Of a stretch of DNA of 64,000 nt, positions 15,477-27,740 are shown one piece after another. The notes under the pieces were generated by a model. It was not told the origin of the DNA and ran no database searches. It worked only from the letters and a program-made list of their open reading frames with translations. Within the stretch, counting starts at the first letter, position 1, and each line of letters starts with the position of its first letter. The stretch lies in the NCBI RefSeq assembly GCF_949628265.1, contig NC_088790.1:1554545-1618544 (forward strand). The letters run 5' to 3'. The DNA is from Cloeon dipterum. Its lineage: Eukaryota; Arthropoda; Insecta; Ephemeroptera; Baetidae. A program made the translations under genes and the position numbers.

Positions 15477-16531
15477 TTAAAATATTGCTACATATTGAAT
15501 GCCACCAGGAAGGTTGCCTGAATGTTTCTCTATCATGTGATCAATTCGGCCAAAATTATCCACGAAGTGATAGTTGCAATCGGGTATGACACATTTTTCA
15601 TATTCCCCATGGTTTTCTTTAAAATGTTTGACCAGACCACTGTCAGAAACGTGTGTTGTTATGCAGTCTGGTTCGGGGCAAAAAAAGGTGCACCCTTCAT
15701 ATTTCGGCATTTGTAGAGGAGGCACATTGACTGAAAACCAAAAGAATCACAAATTCCTCCCTTGCAAGTGGTCATTACTAAATAAAATTTACCTTTAGGT
15801 CGGTTGCTCTTTGCAGGATTTTCGCTGGAAGCAATTACTGATGCGGGTGCTTCATTCAAACTCCGTTGAGGCAATGTCACTTTTCCTTGATGCTGTAGAG
15901 GTAGTCGTGCTACAGAGGAAAAGATTAAAATATCTTTCGTTATTCAGTAACTTTTCACTAGATTTTACCTAGAACCGGAATGCTTGGGAAAGCAAATCCA
16001 ACGCTTTCTTGGCACTGTTGCAGCATAAGATTGTTCCCCTGACAATGAGTTGGCTGATTGTGAGTCATACCATCTTGATTAAAACTCGGAGTTAGGAAAG
16101 GACTGCATGGCGGAACACCACCTGGTGGCCAAGCTGAACATCAAAAGTTAGAAATTGATAAGTGTAGTAAAAATGTTAAGAATGGATCAGATTTGCTACA
16201 CATTTTGGCAGAGTGTATAATATGAATTTAATTTGGTACTCACTCAAAAAGCGATGCATAATTTACCTTGTGGAGCGATGTAACAATGTGCCACAAACGG
16301 CTGTCTAGTCGGAGCAGGATACTGAGGGTTGAATTGAAAAGCTTGAGGAGCCTGCATTCCGTAGAATGCTGTGGAAAGACATTGATATTGAGAGAATTCC
16401 GGAAATCCTTAAAATGGTATTCAAAATATTTTAGAGTCACGCATTGAACTCACCAGGCGCAAAATTTGCGACGAAGGGCTGGCCCAGTCCCATTCCTGAA
16501 TGCATCCTACCTTGACCTTCACTCGGGGCCA
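15477..16531 (-). CDS. C2H2 zinc-finger protein, C-terminal part (5' exons not found)
   Basis: Five exons join in phase on the minus strand: 16454-16531, 16267-16368, 15969-16133, 15793-15909 and 15477-15730, all with GT-AG borders. The N-terminal 140 or so residues are rich in Pro, Gln and Met (APQAFQFNPQYPAPT; FPSIPVL), a disordered, possibly activating region. The last exon encodes two zinc fingers of the form C-x4-C-x12-H-x4-H: CPEPDC...H-FKEN-H and CVIPDC...H-MIEK-H. The unusual four-residue spacing of both Cys pairs and both His pairs sets them apart from the common Kruppel pattern. It is likely a nuclear DNA- or RNA-binding protein. The first exon here lacks a start; upstream sequence holds a LINE relic and SINEs, so the 5' end may be lost or further away. 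Confidence 0.65.
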
Positions 16532-16959
16532 CTGAAACAAAAATATGTACATTCAGTTGCCGTAAAATTATTTTTTAAATAAACTTTGATGTCCGTAAAG
16601 ACGGCTCTCCATTTTAGTGTTGACAGATTACACTCACACATCTATAAAGCGAAAAGTCTTTTCTTCTAGACTTCCCAAAAATTCTTGCTATTTAGACCTT
16701 TAAATTTTAAACATTAAAAAATATGCATTTTACATCAACTCACGAAAAACTTGAACAATACAAAATATTACATGCTCATTATACCTCTGTAAAAAGCTTT
16801 TGCTATTTCCTCATTTTGTACAGTGATTATATCCGATTGTTTTATTGTACCTACCGCAGTTTTTCCGCCGTGTAGAGCTTGAACGAAGTGGATTATTGCT
16901 ACGTCTCAGGGTTGACAACCTACTGACTATATATTCTAGCCTGACTAACACGATTGTAC

Positions 16960-17260
16960 TACACTCTTGCGGCAGATGAATGAATCCCAATATAAAAAAG
17001 GCGCCATGTATTTAAAATTTCATTTGGTTTAAACTTCTCAGGGATCACCTGTATCGAGATTTGAGTATATAACCTATATAATCTATTATATAGAATTTTG
17101 TCCACATGTGGCCATTTTAACCCCGTCTGGACCAGGAGCCTTTCCTGCTCCTGGATACATTTTTTGGAGTGTAACCTCGTCTTCCACGATATGAGTAAAT
17201 ACTGAATAGCTTCGATAGCTTTTGATTGGTCGTTATACAAAAAGAGTACAAAGAGCCGGT
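16960..17260 (-). mobile_element. LINE reverse-transcriptase relic
   Basis: One frame reads KMYPGAGKAPGPDGVKMA, the KAPGPDG motif typical of the start of LINE reverse transcriptase. It is followed by a stop within about 10 codons. Only a short degenerate segment remains. Confidence 0.55.
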
Positions 17261-17399
17261 CTTAATCCACAATTATAGCAGAGATACTCCTTCCCTCCTG
17301 AAGCGGGTGAGGTACTTGCACTTTGAAGGCTGCTCAATTAAATCATAAAAACCACACCACTTCTCCAGGCTCGAGTGATTTACCCTTCATTTTTTGTGC

Positions 17400-17700
17400 T
17401 TTTGCCAGCCCACTGAAGGGCCATTTGCCTCCGCACCGAGGACTGCATTGAAACGCTAGACATTCGTCCCGTGAAGCCGAATCACGCGTGCTGGAAAGGT
17501 GCAAACCAGCAAGTAGCGAGTCGGCGCCGGTGCGCCTCCCAGCCCGTTGAGTGATTTGAGCATTTCGAGTCACTAAACTAACCACTTTTTGCCATCTCTG
17601 ACATTCGGTAGCCAGGATTAGATCTCCAAACTGCTCAAATACCTCCCATAGCTTTGACACTTCTGAGAGTGCCTTAACAATGCGAGCCAACGGGCTGGTC
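17400..17700 (-). mobile_element. SINE copy 1 (variant 3' end)
   Basis: GC-rich element whose 5' part (CCCGTTGGCTCGCATTGTTA) and body (GCCGACTCGCTACTTGCTGG) match the other copies. Beyond GGGCTGG the sequence departs from the family's GGGATAAAAAGAGC end. Confidence 0.75.
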
Positions 17701-18048
17701 GTACATATTTCTTGTAAAAAAATTTAACGAATTTCAAATGTTACAAATTTTAAAAAGTTCACAATGATTTATTTAAAAAAACACACTATAGTTTCACGTA
17801 CAGAAGATATTAATAATTTAACTTCCCTGAATATTTTGCAGCTCAAACTTACCAGATTTATATCACAGCATGGGAAATGATAGAAGTTCATGCTCTTATC
17901 ACAAAAATAACACATGCAAGTAGAGCTTCGCTTTAAAAATCTTAAGTTTTAAACAGCAAAAAGTGAGAGCCTAGACGCAGGCATGTTTTGTTGGCGTGTT
18001 CCTGTTCGAGTATAGCACACCAACTCTGTTCAATACTATCGTGTGTCG

Positions 18049-18482
18049 AAACCAGCCCGTTGGCTCGCATTGTTAAGGCACTCGCTCAGAAGTGTCAAAG
18101 CTATGGGAGGTATTTGAGTAGTTCGGAAATCTAATCCTGGCTACCGAATGTCAGAGATGGCAAAAAGTGCGGTTAGTTTAGTGACACGAAATGCTCAAAT
18201 TGCTCAACGGGCTGGGAGGCGCACCGGCGCCGACTCGCTACTTGTTGGTTTGCACCTTTCCAGCATGCGTGATTTGGCTTCACGGGACGAATGTCTAGCG
18301 TTTAAAAAAAAGTCCTCGGTGCTGAGGCAAGTGGCCCTTGAGTGGGCTGGGTCCCTGTGCGGCCTGGTGGGCCCATGTTATTCGTTCGTGGTGTTATTGG
18401 CACTCGGAATTCAGCATTCGTGCTAGTGCAGTGCCCGCCCTTCCCGGTCCGAGAGGATAGGGATAAAAAGAGCAAAAAATTA
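18049..18482 (+). mobile_element. SINE copy 2, nearly full length
   Basis: Runs from ACCAGCCCGTTGGCTCGCAT to GGGATAAAAAGAGCAAAAAA, about 430 bp. The head could carry a diverged tRNA-type A box (TGGCTCGCATTG) and a B-box-like AGTTCGG about 50 nt further; this is weak. One long frame is open through much of the body in several copies. Confidence 0.75.
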
Positions 18483-18709
18483 TTTATGAAGAAAAATATT
18501 TTGAAAAGAAATATGCAATAAAATTTCCATGCCATATGTTGATTGCTCGTTAGAAACAGTGACTGTATCATGAAAATTACGGACGTCACGCTTCCGTCGC
18601 AAAGGGAAATAATTGGATGACTGCTCCATTTCGTGCCTAATGAAATCAGTAGCTTGCAGTGTGCTATGGTGTCCACACACTTTATATTGAAATTCGAACT
18701 TTATATAAG

Positions 18710-21700
18710 ATGAATCCTATGAAAATTACATTCTTGTGTATTCTGGTGTCTTTAATTGTATGCTCTTTGCTGAAGTTATTAATTACTGAAGAGCCTATTT
18801 TAATTTCAGCCATACTTCGACTGTAAAAAAGCTAGCGATAAAAAAGTAGAGCGTAAGTTATTACGATTTTATGTATGTGCGGTGAGGTGGAATTTATTTC
18901 AGGATCACGTTCATTTCGCCGTAAAGTTATCAAGGATCAAGGACAGATAAGAATAATTGGACCACTGAATCGAAAAATTATCAATAGTAAATAACAAATT
19001 ATCATTTATATTAATTATTTGAAAAAATAAATTTACTTTTCTAGTTAAAACAGTCGTATTCAGAAATACACAACGGGCTCACATAATTAAATGCTGCGGC
19101 CAAAGAAAGTGTTCCAAATCGAATTTCAACAGGAGCAAGTAAATATACTATACATATTTTCCTAATCAAAACCAATGCAAAAATTTGCTACAATATATCT
19201 TTTTCTAGAAACAAAACATCAAACTTCGATGGTATTTATTTCTCAATTCAAGACAATTCAAAATTATTTACCTCACCTGAGATTGTCAACAAAAAATTTT
19301 ACTTTTTGATACTGCTGCCGCGAGTAGCACTATCGATTTCATATAAAAATTTACTCACGCAAATACGGTTCGCGGAAATTGCTCTCCGGCAGCGAGCAAC
19401 TCTTCCCGTCCTCCATTATATTGCGTCATAATTTTGCAGGTTGGCGGAATAAATACAACTGTATGGCATATATATTCAATTTGATTGAAATTTAAAACTT
19501 GACCAAAAATTACTCTAGCACCCTCCTACAAAAAAGTCAAAATCGGGTCGAAAAAGTACAAGTTTCCGTATGAAAAGGTGTGCTTATTTGGACAATGGTT
19601 TGTACAAATGAGACCTTTAATAATATGATTTAGGCTACCTTTGAAAACGCGGAGAAAATTTGCCAAAAAGACAATATGGATATAGCTTCTTTAGATAATC
19701 CAACCGAGGTAGCAGGCATTTCAAATTACTTGCAGTACATAGGTGGAGTGAAGTTAAAAGATTTAGAAACAAAATTTGAAAAATTATTCGTAGGATTATC
19801 GGATGACCCAGTTTTCTCGTCGATATCCTCCCTGCTTGAAGGAGGAGCGAGTTCTTTATTAAATTGGGCAACTGAGAGTCCTCCAGAAGGGCAGGGTGAC
19901 TGTCTTGTTCAACAGGAGGGGCTGTTTTTCAACGCTTCGTGCGACACGAAGAGGAATTTCATTTGTGAAGACCCGAAAGAAGAGGATAGGTCAGACTCGT
20001 ATTTAAATTTGAATATTGATTCGGAATGAAATATCGAAACTATGATTTAGAGGATTGGATACTTTGACTTCCATTGAAGACGGTTCGATCTATTTCGAAA
20101 AATAAATTTCTTTAAAACAGTTCAAAATAGCGGTTCTTAATTTTGTTAACGGAAAAAATATCGTCATCCCGGAAAATCGAGCTACGATTCCAGAGGCTAA
20201 ATCCCTCTGCAAAGACGAGGGTTTGGAGCTGATGTCTCTTAAATCAGTCGCGGAATTGGATCCTGTCCAAGATTTACTCGGGGACTTGGGTAATTTTGAG
20301 GAAGGACTGAAAATTCTTGAAATATACTTCTCCTTTAGGCCTCTCAGCAACCACACTTTTGACATCGATGGAAAAAGTTACCGACGGGGGCACAAATTGG
20401 CTAGGAGATTTGGCCTCGGCTTTGCTTCCTCCTGAAGACCCTTCAAAGGATGGCGACTGTCTCGGTCTAAGCGCCCTTGGTCTTGCGGGAATATCGTGCG
20501 ACATGGTTTCAAACTTCGTGTGCCAGGTTCCCGATCCACCAGGAACCAAAACGACTGTTAAAACAACAACCAAGAAGTTGTAATGATAGAAAATAACCAT
20601 TGGATTGATATGAAAATGTTATGCCTATTAAAGGTTAACCACATTTGCAACCACAGATGTGACAGAAATTGCAACCGAAAAGGAAACCACACCCGTGCCA
20701 GACACAACAGAAGCAACCACGTATCAAAGATAATTTTTAAATAATGATTTTCTTTTGTCAACAGACATTTTAGATCATTATCTGAAACAACTGAAGCCAA
20801 TCCTTCCTCCACGTCGATCATAACTGCTTCAACTAAAACAATGGTAGCAACCACTGCAACTACTACTAGAACGACAACAACAACAACAATGATGACGACG
20901 ACAATATCATCAAAAACACCTACAACAACAACAACAACTACAACAATGTCTACAAGCATAGTTCCTTCAACAACCAGCACGACATCCATGCAGGTAACAA
21001 CTACTACAACAAGCACTTCAACGTCCACATCAACTTCAACAACTACCACTACAACAACAACTGTAAGTTTCGTGAAACAACGCGATTTTAACCTTTCTCT
21101 AATGGTAATCTTTTATGAAAAAGCCCATTCCATGCATTTTTGACTGCGCAGACTTTGACAAATTCTTGATGGTTTGTTTACTTAATTTACAGAGATTTGT
21201 CTTTGATCGTTTCTTTTGAATAGAGTCCAACAGTAGCACCAAATATTTATGGTTTGATTTCACTCAGTTTTACAAATTATGAGTCAGTTGATTAATAGAA
21301 ACTCATCAGCAGATGGCTCAGTGCAAACAGCAACTAGATGCAATAATAGAAAATTTTATATTTCTAGCGTCACGGTATAAATCTGACGATGTTAATTTTA
21401 AACATTCTTCAATTTCAATTTAAATAAGGTTTCAAGAGACGAAGCTGGTTTACGTTGTAAGGCTATGAACATGACGCTTTTAGCCGTCACCTCTCTCGAG
21501 GAAATTGACTGCTTGGCCTCTGTCAAGGGTGATTATTTCTCATTTGTTTGATTTGAAATAAAATTAAAAAGAAATAAAACGAAAAAAGAGGGGACCTTTT
21601 GGACAAGTGGCTCGAATGTGCATCCTCTCTGTGAACCAAAATTACTTTACACGTGGTGTTCAACGGGCGTGAATATATCTTCCACTCTGATTACGAACGG

Positions 21701-23888
21701 AGCGTTTTGGTTGCCAACCACGGCAACCGCCGTTACTCCAATCGAACGGTGTTTGGCAGTTACCACATCCCTTAATGCTGGAAAAGGGATGGTGCATAAA
21801 AATTGCAGTGAAGCCCTTCCCTTCATTTGCCAAAACAACGTCGAATGTCCAAAACATTGCACCAAAAACGTGCGTATTTTCTATCATTAACGTAGAGAAT
21901 AAAATGGATATTAAACATTTTAGACCTCCCTGTTTGATCCCACCGGAAATTTGATAAGTAACTCTTTCCAAAATAAATTTTCGCATGGGGATGTTAACTC
22001 TATTTTCTCTTTCAATCAGACGCACACTTTTATGGATTTTGGTTAGACATCGGAAACTTCACATATCTCTTAGGAAATCAACCGGTTGGGATAGATTTCT
22101 AATTTAAAAGATGAAGAATGTTGTTTAAGTATTGATTCCTAGATGACTTGGTTAGAAAGCTTCCTTCAATGTTGCGCTTTGGGGATGGAACCGCTCAATA
22201 TAGAAAATGTGGCTGAGCAACAAGGCTTGACCAGCATTACTGCTGACTTCAAATGTAAGTTTAATGAAGAACTCTACTTCGAAAAATATACTATTAACGT
22301 AATCTTACCATCGTTTGAAGATAATTGGCCTGCAAATTTCAATTACTGGACCTCAGCTACGTGGATGGGTTCTCCTGCTGGCCAATGGTCGGTTTGCGAA
22401 CCAACCGGCCCTGCAATGTTTCCCTCGGGTCTAAAATGGGAAAAAAGCCAGCCGGACAACCTAGGCGGCAATGAGAGCTGCGTCCATTTCCGTTTCGTTT
22501 TGAATGCCACTGGCACCATCTTGACTGACAGAAAATGCACAAATCATTATGTTTATGCATGCAAGGTTTATCGATTCACTAACTCTTTTGAAATGGCCTA
22601 AAGTTTTTGAAAATATGTGTATTATTGCAGTCTCAGTTAAAAGCCCTTCCAAAGCCGTGTAAAGTTTCCTGTCCGAGTGGTGCCTGTCAACGAGCGGTAT
22701 ATTCATTTAATACCCGGTTTCTCAGCTTTTTTCAAACTTATCTTTCAGACAAAACTTTTTGACACAACTGGAATGCTGATTGGTACGGAAAGTAAATAGT
22801 AACAAGTTATACAGCATAATTTCGTAGTCTCTTCCACATATGGGAACTGGTACCAGGGCTGCGGGAGAATCTTTCTTAGTTATTTGACAAGTCCGGCCAC
22901 ATGGTCCGTGGCTCGAGATAAATGCTGCGAAATCGGCCTGACCTTGGCCTCAATGGAGTCAATGGGAAAATTTAACTGCTTCTCCAGAATCACCTCCAGT
23001 ACAGGATATTTTGATCACGACAGTTATGATTTTAATTAAAATTTAAAGAAATTGGACCAGAGATGAACGGCGACTTCTGGCTTTCAGGAACGGACCAGGG
23101 ATGCCTTTCGAAGTTCCATTGGTGCTCGATAAGCCGTGATTTTACTTACCCAGAGTTGAAATGGAAGATTGACCACCCCGTACAAGGCATGAATTGTGTT
23201 TATCTCGAGGTTAGAAACGGATCAGCAATGCTGGCCACCGGTAATTGCCTTGAGCAGAAGAATTTCCTGTGTGAAATCAGGAAGAAGGGCACTTTCCGGG
23301 AGGCGATCAATGCGGAATGTGCTGAAACCTGGGACATCTCCCCAGGTAATACAAAATGTTATTGTATTATGTTAATTTTATTGGTTTTTAAAGCTCAAAT
23401 TGACCTGCTGTTGAACGCTAGCACCTTCCTCTCTGCTAGCATCTCGATAAATATCAAGGTTAAGAGAAATTGGTTTTACTCTTCATAGAACATAAATTTT
23501 AACCTGTCCCACAGTGCTTTATAAAATGTGTGGCAGTCGAAGTTGGAATGGTGACAAAATCATCTCATAGACCTGAAAGTTTAATAAATTATGATTTGCA
23601 GTTCTTCCGCGGAAGACCAGTCAGCATTGAAACTTTACGGCAAATTGAACTCATATCCCAAGAAAATCCCGCCAAATTGGAGCAGGCTTTTGCTGTTTAT
23701 GAGCAATGCCGCGGCCAAAGTTATAGATATTCAATTAAAAAAGTGAAAATTTTGTTTAATTTGAAATTCAAGAATTTGACGATGACTGCGTCACTGCCTA
23801 CGAAATTTACAAGTGCTGCCAGGAAAGGGCACCTGCCCTTGTTTCAGAAATAATTATTAATAACTATGATAATGGATCAATTGTATGA
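18710..23888 (+). CDS. Secreted multi-C-type-lectin protein with C-terminal OBP domain
   Basis: ATG at 18710 opens MNPMKITFLCILVSLI, a signal-peptide-like start. Early exons 18710-18757, 18810-18852, 18903-18986 and 19045-19138 join in phase. CTLD-like segments follow. CTLD1 (19634-20029) has FENAEKICQKDNMDIASLD and FICE. CTLD2 (about 20120-20583) has a 50-bp intron near 20289. A Thr-rich mucin-like linker spans about 20650-21065. CTLD3 is 21429-21528 and 21589-21869; CTLD4 is 21924-21957, 22020-22084, 22143-22254 and 22321-22565; a linker is 22631-22696; CTLD5 is 22749-22791, 22828-22998 and 23049-23345. All exons from 21429 on join in phase. CTLD4 has a QPD galactose-type motif, but the WND position is lost. 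OBP exons are 23394-23458, 23515-23550, 23602-23719 and 23773-23888. Joins between 19139 and 21428 are uncertain. Likely a secreted or mucosal recognition protein. Confidence 0.7.
23318..23888 (+). other. Odorant-binding-protein domain (PBP/GOBP type) of the CTLD gene
   Basis: After the last CTLD the spliced protein has six cysteines spaced C-x30-C-x3-C-x42-C-x8-C-x8-C, which is the classic insect OBP signature. Cys 1 is in AECAETW, Cys 2 and 3 in CFIKC, Cys 4 in YEQC, Cys 5 in FDDDC and Cys 6 in YKCC. Spacing depends on removing a 51-nt in-frame intron (23551-23601). In OBPs these cysteines form three disulphides around a small hydrophobic ligand pocket. Finding it fused to CTLDs suggests a two-mode binding protein; that function is inference. 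Confidence 0.75.
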
Positions 23889-23934
23889 AACATTTATCCA
23901 AACTCTTTGAAATTAAAATACAAATAATTTTTAG

Positions 23935-24727
23935 TTAACTCCACCAATCGGTTGTGTTTCCGTGCGCCGAAGTTGTTGGCTCTCTGATAACTTCCCCTGC
24001 GTCTTTAATGTATGTTTTTTTGTATATTTTCTGCATTCGGATTAATCAATTTCTTAAGGAAACTGCATGGGCTAATCTAAATAAAGCCAGAACGGGTTAA
24101 CCCAAAAATTATTATTTCAATAACGTACGTTTAAATATAAATTAAATCCAGATTCTCTTGGACAATTGGTGATGCTGCAAAATAGGCTGATGTATGTGGG
24201 CTCTATGAACTTAATAGGAAATTACGTAAGCATTTTTTTAAACCAATTCAAATCTTACCTTTAATATTCCTTACAAATTACGATATAAAGGATCCTATTC
24301 AAATATTCAAACACTGCTGCGCACTAGGAATGAAACTCATGGAGCCTGAGAGCCTAGAAGATCTCAATTGGGCGGCAAGTCAATCAGGTGACTTAATTAA
24401 ACATTTCCAATCTTTTCACAAAATACACCACTGACTATTTCCGCAGGGAGCGCATTTGATCTGTTCGTGGGCGAGACGGAGTTTATAAACGGGACGCACG
24501 AAGTATGGTGCAACAGCAGCAAAATTATACCAAGCAGCTTCTACGATACTTTAAAAGCTCCGATTTATCCGTGTGTTGAGTCGCTAGCGCTTTTAAGCCC
24601 AGTTACGCAAAAGCTGTACATGAAGACTTTGCCCAATGGAAATATCATCGATTCGTTCCTCAATCCGCAGAATTATAACCCTTTGAAAACATCGGGAATT
24701 TACTCCTTTATTTGTGCAAATCTGTAG
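23935..24727 (+). CDS. Extra CTLD module, possible alternative C-terminus or gene fragment
   Basis: Exons 23935-24009, 24059-24095, 24152-24225, 24291-24387 and 24447-24727 join in phase (0, 1, 0, 1). They follow the linker-plus-CTLD exon plan of the upstream gene: Cys-rich linker (PPIGCVSVRRSCWLSDNFPC), a short exon, then FKHCCALGMKLMEPESL, and a terminal exon ending SFICANL with a stop. There is no start codon or signal peptide. Its linker begins in phase 0, like exon 22631, so the donor after 22565 could splice here and skip CTLD5 and the OBP domain. The alternatives are a 5'-truncated gene or pseudogene. Confidence 0.5.
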
Positions 24728-26210
24728 TTAGCAAATTTTAATTCCTGATGGGAGTTTCCAGGAGTTCTTTTCATTTCTTACACATAACTTTTTGTGAACA
24801 AAACTGTGTGAATAAAATACATTTAAACGCAAAATTGCAACTGGTGTATTAAATTTTTGAATTATTATCAAAAGAAATAAATTAAACCGGGCTTCATCCT
24901 CGTTGCAAAATTTTCGTTTCAATTTCTCGACTATAGTTTTGACGTCCTAATTGAAATAGCGCGCTTCCTCCGTGTTCTCTTACGGAGTGGCGCCTGTCCG
25001 AAGGGTATTGAGACGTCCGGTGATTACACGGATGTCTTTGGAGTTCAGGGAATTAGAAGGATTTATGTGTAGAGAGACACAGCCGTTGTGTGCTATCTTA
25101 ACTCCATCTTTATTCTAACTGGTTGTACCGACAATGCTCACTAGGTGGCATGACAGTCTCTATATCTCACTAATCATGAGTAAACAATTAAAATAAATAC
25201 AATTTATAATGTCACATCTTAAATTACAAAAAATTTCAACAAAAAAAATCCAGACACTTTACAAATATCACCCACGAATTCGATCATGGGGCAGTTGCAA
25301 TGAGGATGAAGCCTGGTTGAATTTATTTCCAATATTAACACAACCTCAAGTGGTCGCCTATTTCAAAAATTATCAAATTGAGTCTGGTCATATATACCAT
25401 AGTAAGTAGAAATCAACAATTTCTTAATTTAGAATTAATTCTGACGGTTTTTAATTGATTTTAATCAAAACAATCAGTTTATTTCTCCTCTCGCCCCAAT
25501 GAAACTTCTATTCGTGAAAATCGGATCTAAAGAAATTTCCTATTCTTTGGAGAGTTAACGTACCCAGCGCAGACCTTTGTTGCAGAATTTAGAGTTTAAC
25601 TTTAGTCACCGAACGCAAATTAAAAAGTTTGTTGATTTTTCTGAAAATCTTCTGGCATCCCAAAAACAAAAATTATCATTCCTGGTGGAAAGTGACAGAA
25701 AAATGATGTCAGTGAAGACTTCCGATCCAGTCGTGTGGGTTGTACAGGAAATTTGAAACATTATTAATCACTGGTGTTGAATTAAAATTATACAACATAT
25801 TTATACAGATTAAAAAATTGACTTGCTCTTGAACCACTTTTCTTGCTACAACCTTTCTGAAGGTAAAATGAGTTTTTAACTGCAGGTGGGAATGTGATCA
25901 CGCTATCGCTCGAAATTTAAATTAAAAATATTTTGAGTGCTTCTTGAAATGCGTTGGAATTGAGATGCAAATTAAAATAGCAAATTTTCATAAACATCTT
26001 TGAAGTTTCATAGGGTCCAATCAGACTTTTTGCTAATTTTCTATAACTGTTTATCACCACGCAAAATCGAAAATACCCTACTTAACTCAATTTTGGCTTT
26101 TAAATGATATGTTGTTCGAGCTGAATAAAATACTTAGTGCGAGATTTATTTCCGATTTAAGTTGCTACCTAAAAGAAACGACAAAATTACATTTTAGAAT
26201 TATAATAATA
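24728..26210. other. Intergenic with an inverted repeat and LTR-like sequence
   Basis: The segment near 24880-24905 (CTTCATCCTCGTTGCAAAA) returns inverted near 25295-25315 (GTTGCAATGAGGATGAAG), suggesting a foldback element of about 470 bp. Sequence at 24960-25200 is compositionally distinct and could be a solo LTR, but I found no terminal repeat pair. No exon was recognised to 26210. Confidence 0.35.
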
Positions 26211-26211
26211 A

Positions 26212-27640
26212 TATAGCTTTTATTAAACACATATTGTGTGCTACATACATATTAAAAATACATTAAACAAGTAAATAAGTCATTTTGTCACATAATTTGC
26301 TGCCTGCGAGAGGCTAAGATCATTTTTATCACAGCTCAGGAAATGGTAAAAGTCGATCACTTTATAATAGCTATTATTAAACACTTATTGTGTGCTACAT
26401 ACATATTAAAAATACATTAAACAAGTAAGTAAGTCATTTTGTCACAAATTTGCTGCCTGCGAGAGGCTAAGATCATTTTTATCACAGCTCAGGAAATGGT
26501 AAAAGTCGATCTCTTTATCACAGAGCTTGCAAACGCACTCTTTCGTGGCACTGGTGTGGTAGATTTTTCTCTTGCACAACAAGAAGTGGAATCCGTGGCA
26601 GGCGTGCCTCGTGAGTGCGTGCCTCATTGTGTAGCACACGTTTTTCCAGCTTTGTTCGACCATTGCAGGGGAACCGTAAAATGCCGGATCGATCTCGGAA
26701 ATCTTAAACAGCTGATTGTCAATGAATTTATCGAACGTAGGAGACTCTGGCAGCGAAAATTGAGACGCAAGCTTCTCAATGAAAAATTCTGAGTCGGCCA
26801 ACTCATATGCAAGTCTGGATTTCATGAACTTGGACAGGCAAAGCGCTTTTTTGAGAAACCTGGATTGGGCAGACAGCTGGGCTTCCTGAAACAGCTGACC
26901 ATTTATTGGGGTGGAAATTAGAGAGGTCGTATCATTGGCATAATTGACAGTGAAACCAATCGTCACGTGAAGCAACAAATCAACTACTGCGCCAACAAAG
27001 AGGGTGGGTGACAACACACCTCCCTGCGTACTGCGGAGTCCCTCGGACGACAGGCAACTCGCGAGAGAACACAATCCTATTCAATTTCCCCAGTTTCAGG
27101 CAGCTTAACACCTAGTGTCCGATTGAATAAAGCTGACTGCAGGAAATCCAGTGCTTTACCTCGCACACCACAATTCTGAAACGTCTCTAGCACTATTGGC
27201 TAACAAACGGTTCCAAACGCATTTGACAAATTATAATAAATTTCAAGATTCTTCTATCCACTTTCCATCTTTTCATGAAGAAATTCAAACAACGCTGTCG
27301 CGTACAAAACCATGCTGGTTTGATGGCATCATCTTATGTGCCTCGAAAAAATTTGTTAACCTAATCAGGAATACATTTTCAACAATTTTTGAGAATTTTG
27401 GCAAATTAGCAATTAGTCGGTAATTTTTGACACTATCACGCACTCCTTTCTTAAACAATAGCGTCACAACCGAATTTTTTAGCAAATGCGGATACACACC
27501 TGTAGCAAAGGCACAATTTATCACATCCGCAAGAGGAGCAGCAATTTGAAGCGCAACGACACGCTTAACCAAAAACATCGGTATTTCATCCCAACCTGCA
27601 GCTCTTTTGGCCGGAAGCCGTCTAATATGGAACAAAATTT
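26212..27640 (-). pseudogene. Chimeric LINE relic (RT plus foreign C-terminus)
   Basis: The 27285-27635 frame encodes reverse-transcriptase motifs (AGWDEIPMFLVKRV; LLFKKGVRDSVKNYR; FSKIVENVF) of a Jockey/CR1-like kind. The 26442-27074 frame continues with GGVLSPTLF and YANDTT, a mutated YADD box. It then switches, after about residue 70, to a C-terminus closely matching ORF2 of the 33-37 kb LINE (RFLKKALCLSKFMKSRLAYE; CKLCDKEIDFYHFLSC). The 3' UTR segment is repeated twice at about 26212-26350 and 26368-26500. It is broken by stops and frame changes. Confidence 0.7.
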
Positions 27641-27740
27641 CATCGACACCAACTGGCGGAAAGGAACATGGTCTCCGGCTGCATTAATTGATTTTCAATT
27701 CATGGCTTTAGTTGGGCGTTAGATGAAGTTTGTTTTTACA

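Noticed and set aside
20558-21049. Val-rich minus-strand ORF
   Set aside because: Antisense shadow of the Thr-rich ACA/ACT linker of the lectin gene.
24960-25200. Solo LTR
   Set aside because: Composition is distinctive, but I could not find TG...CA ends with flanking duplications or a partner LTR, so it is noted only as possible.
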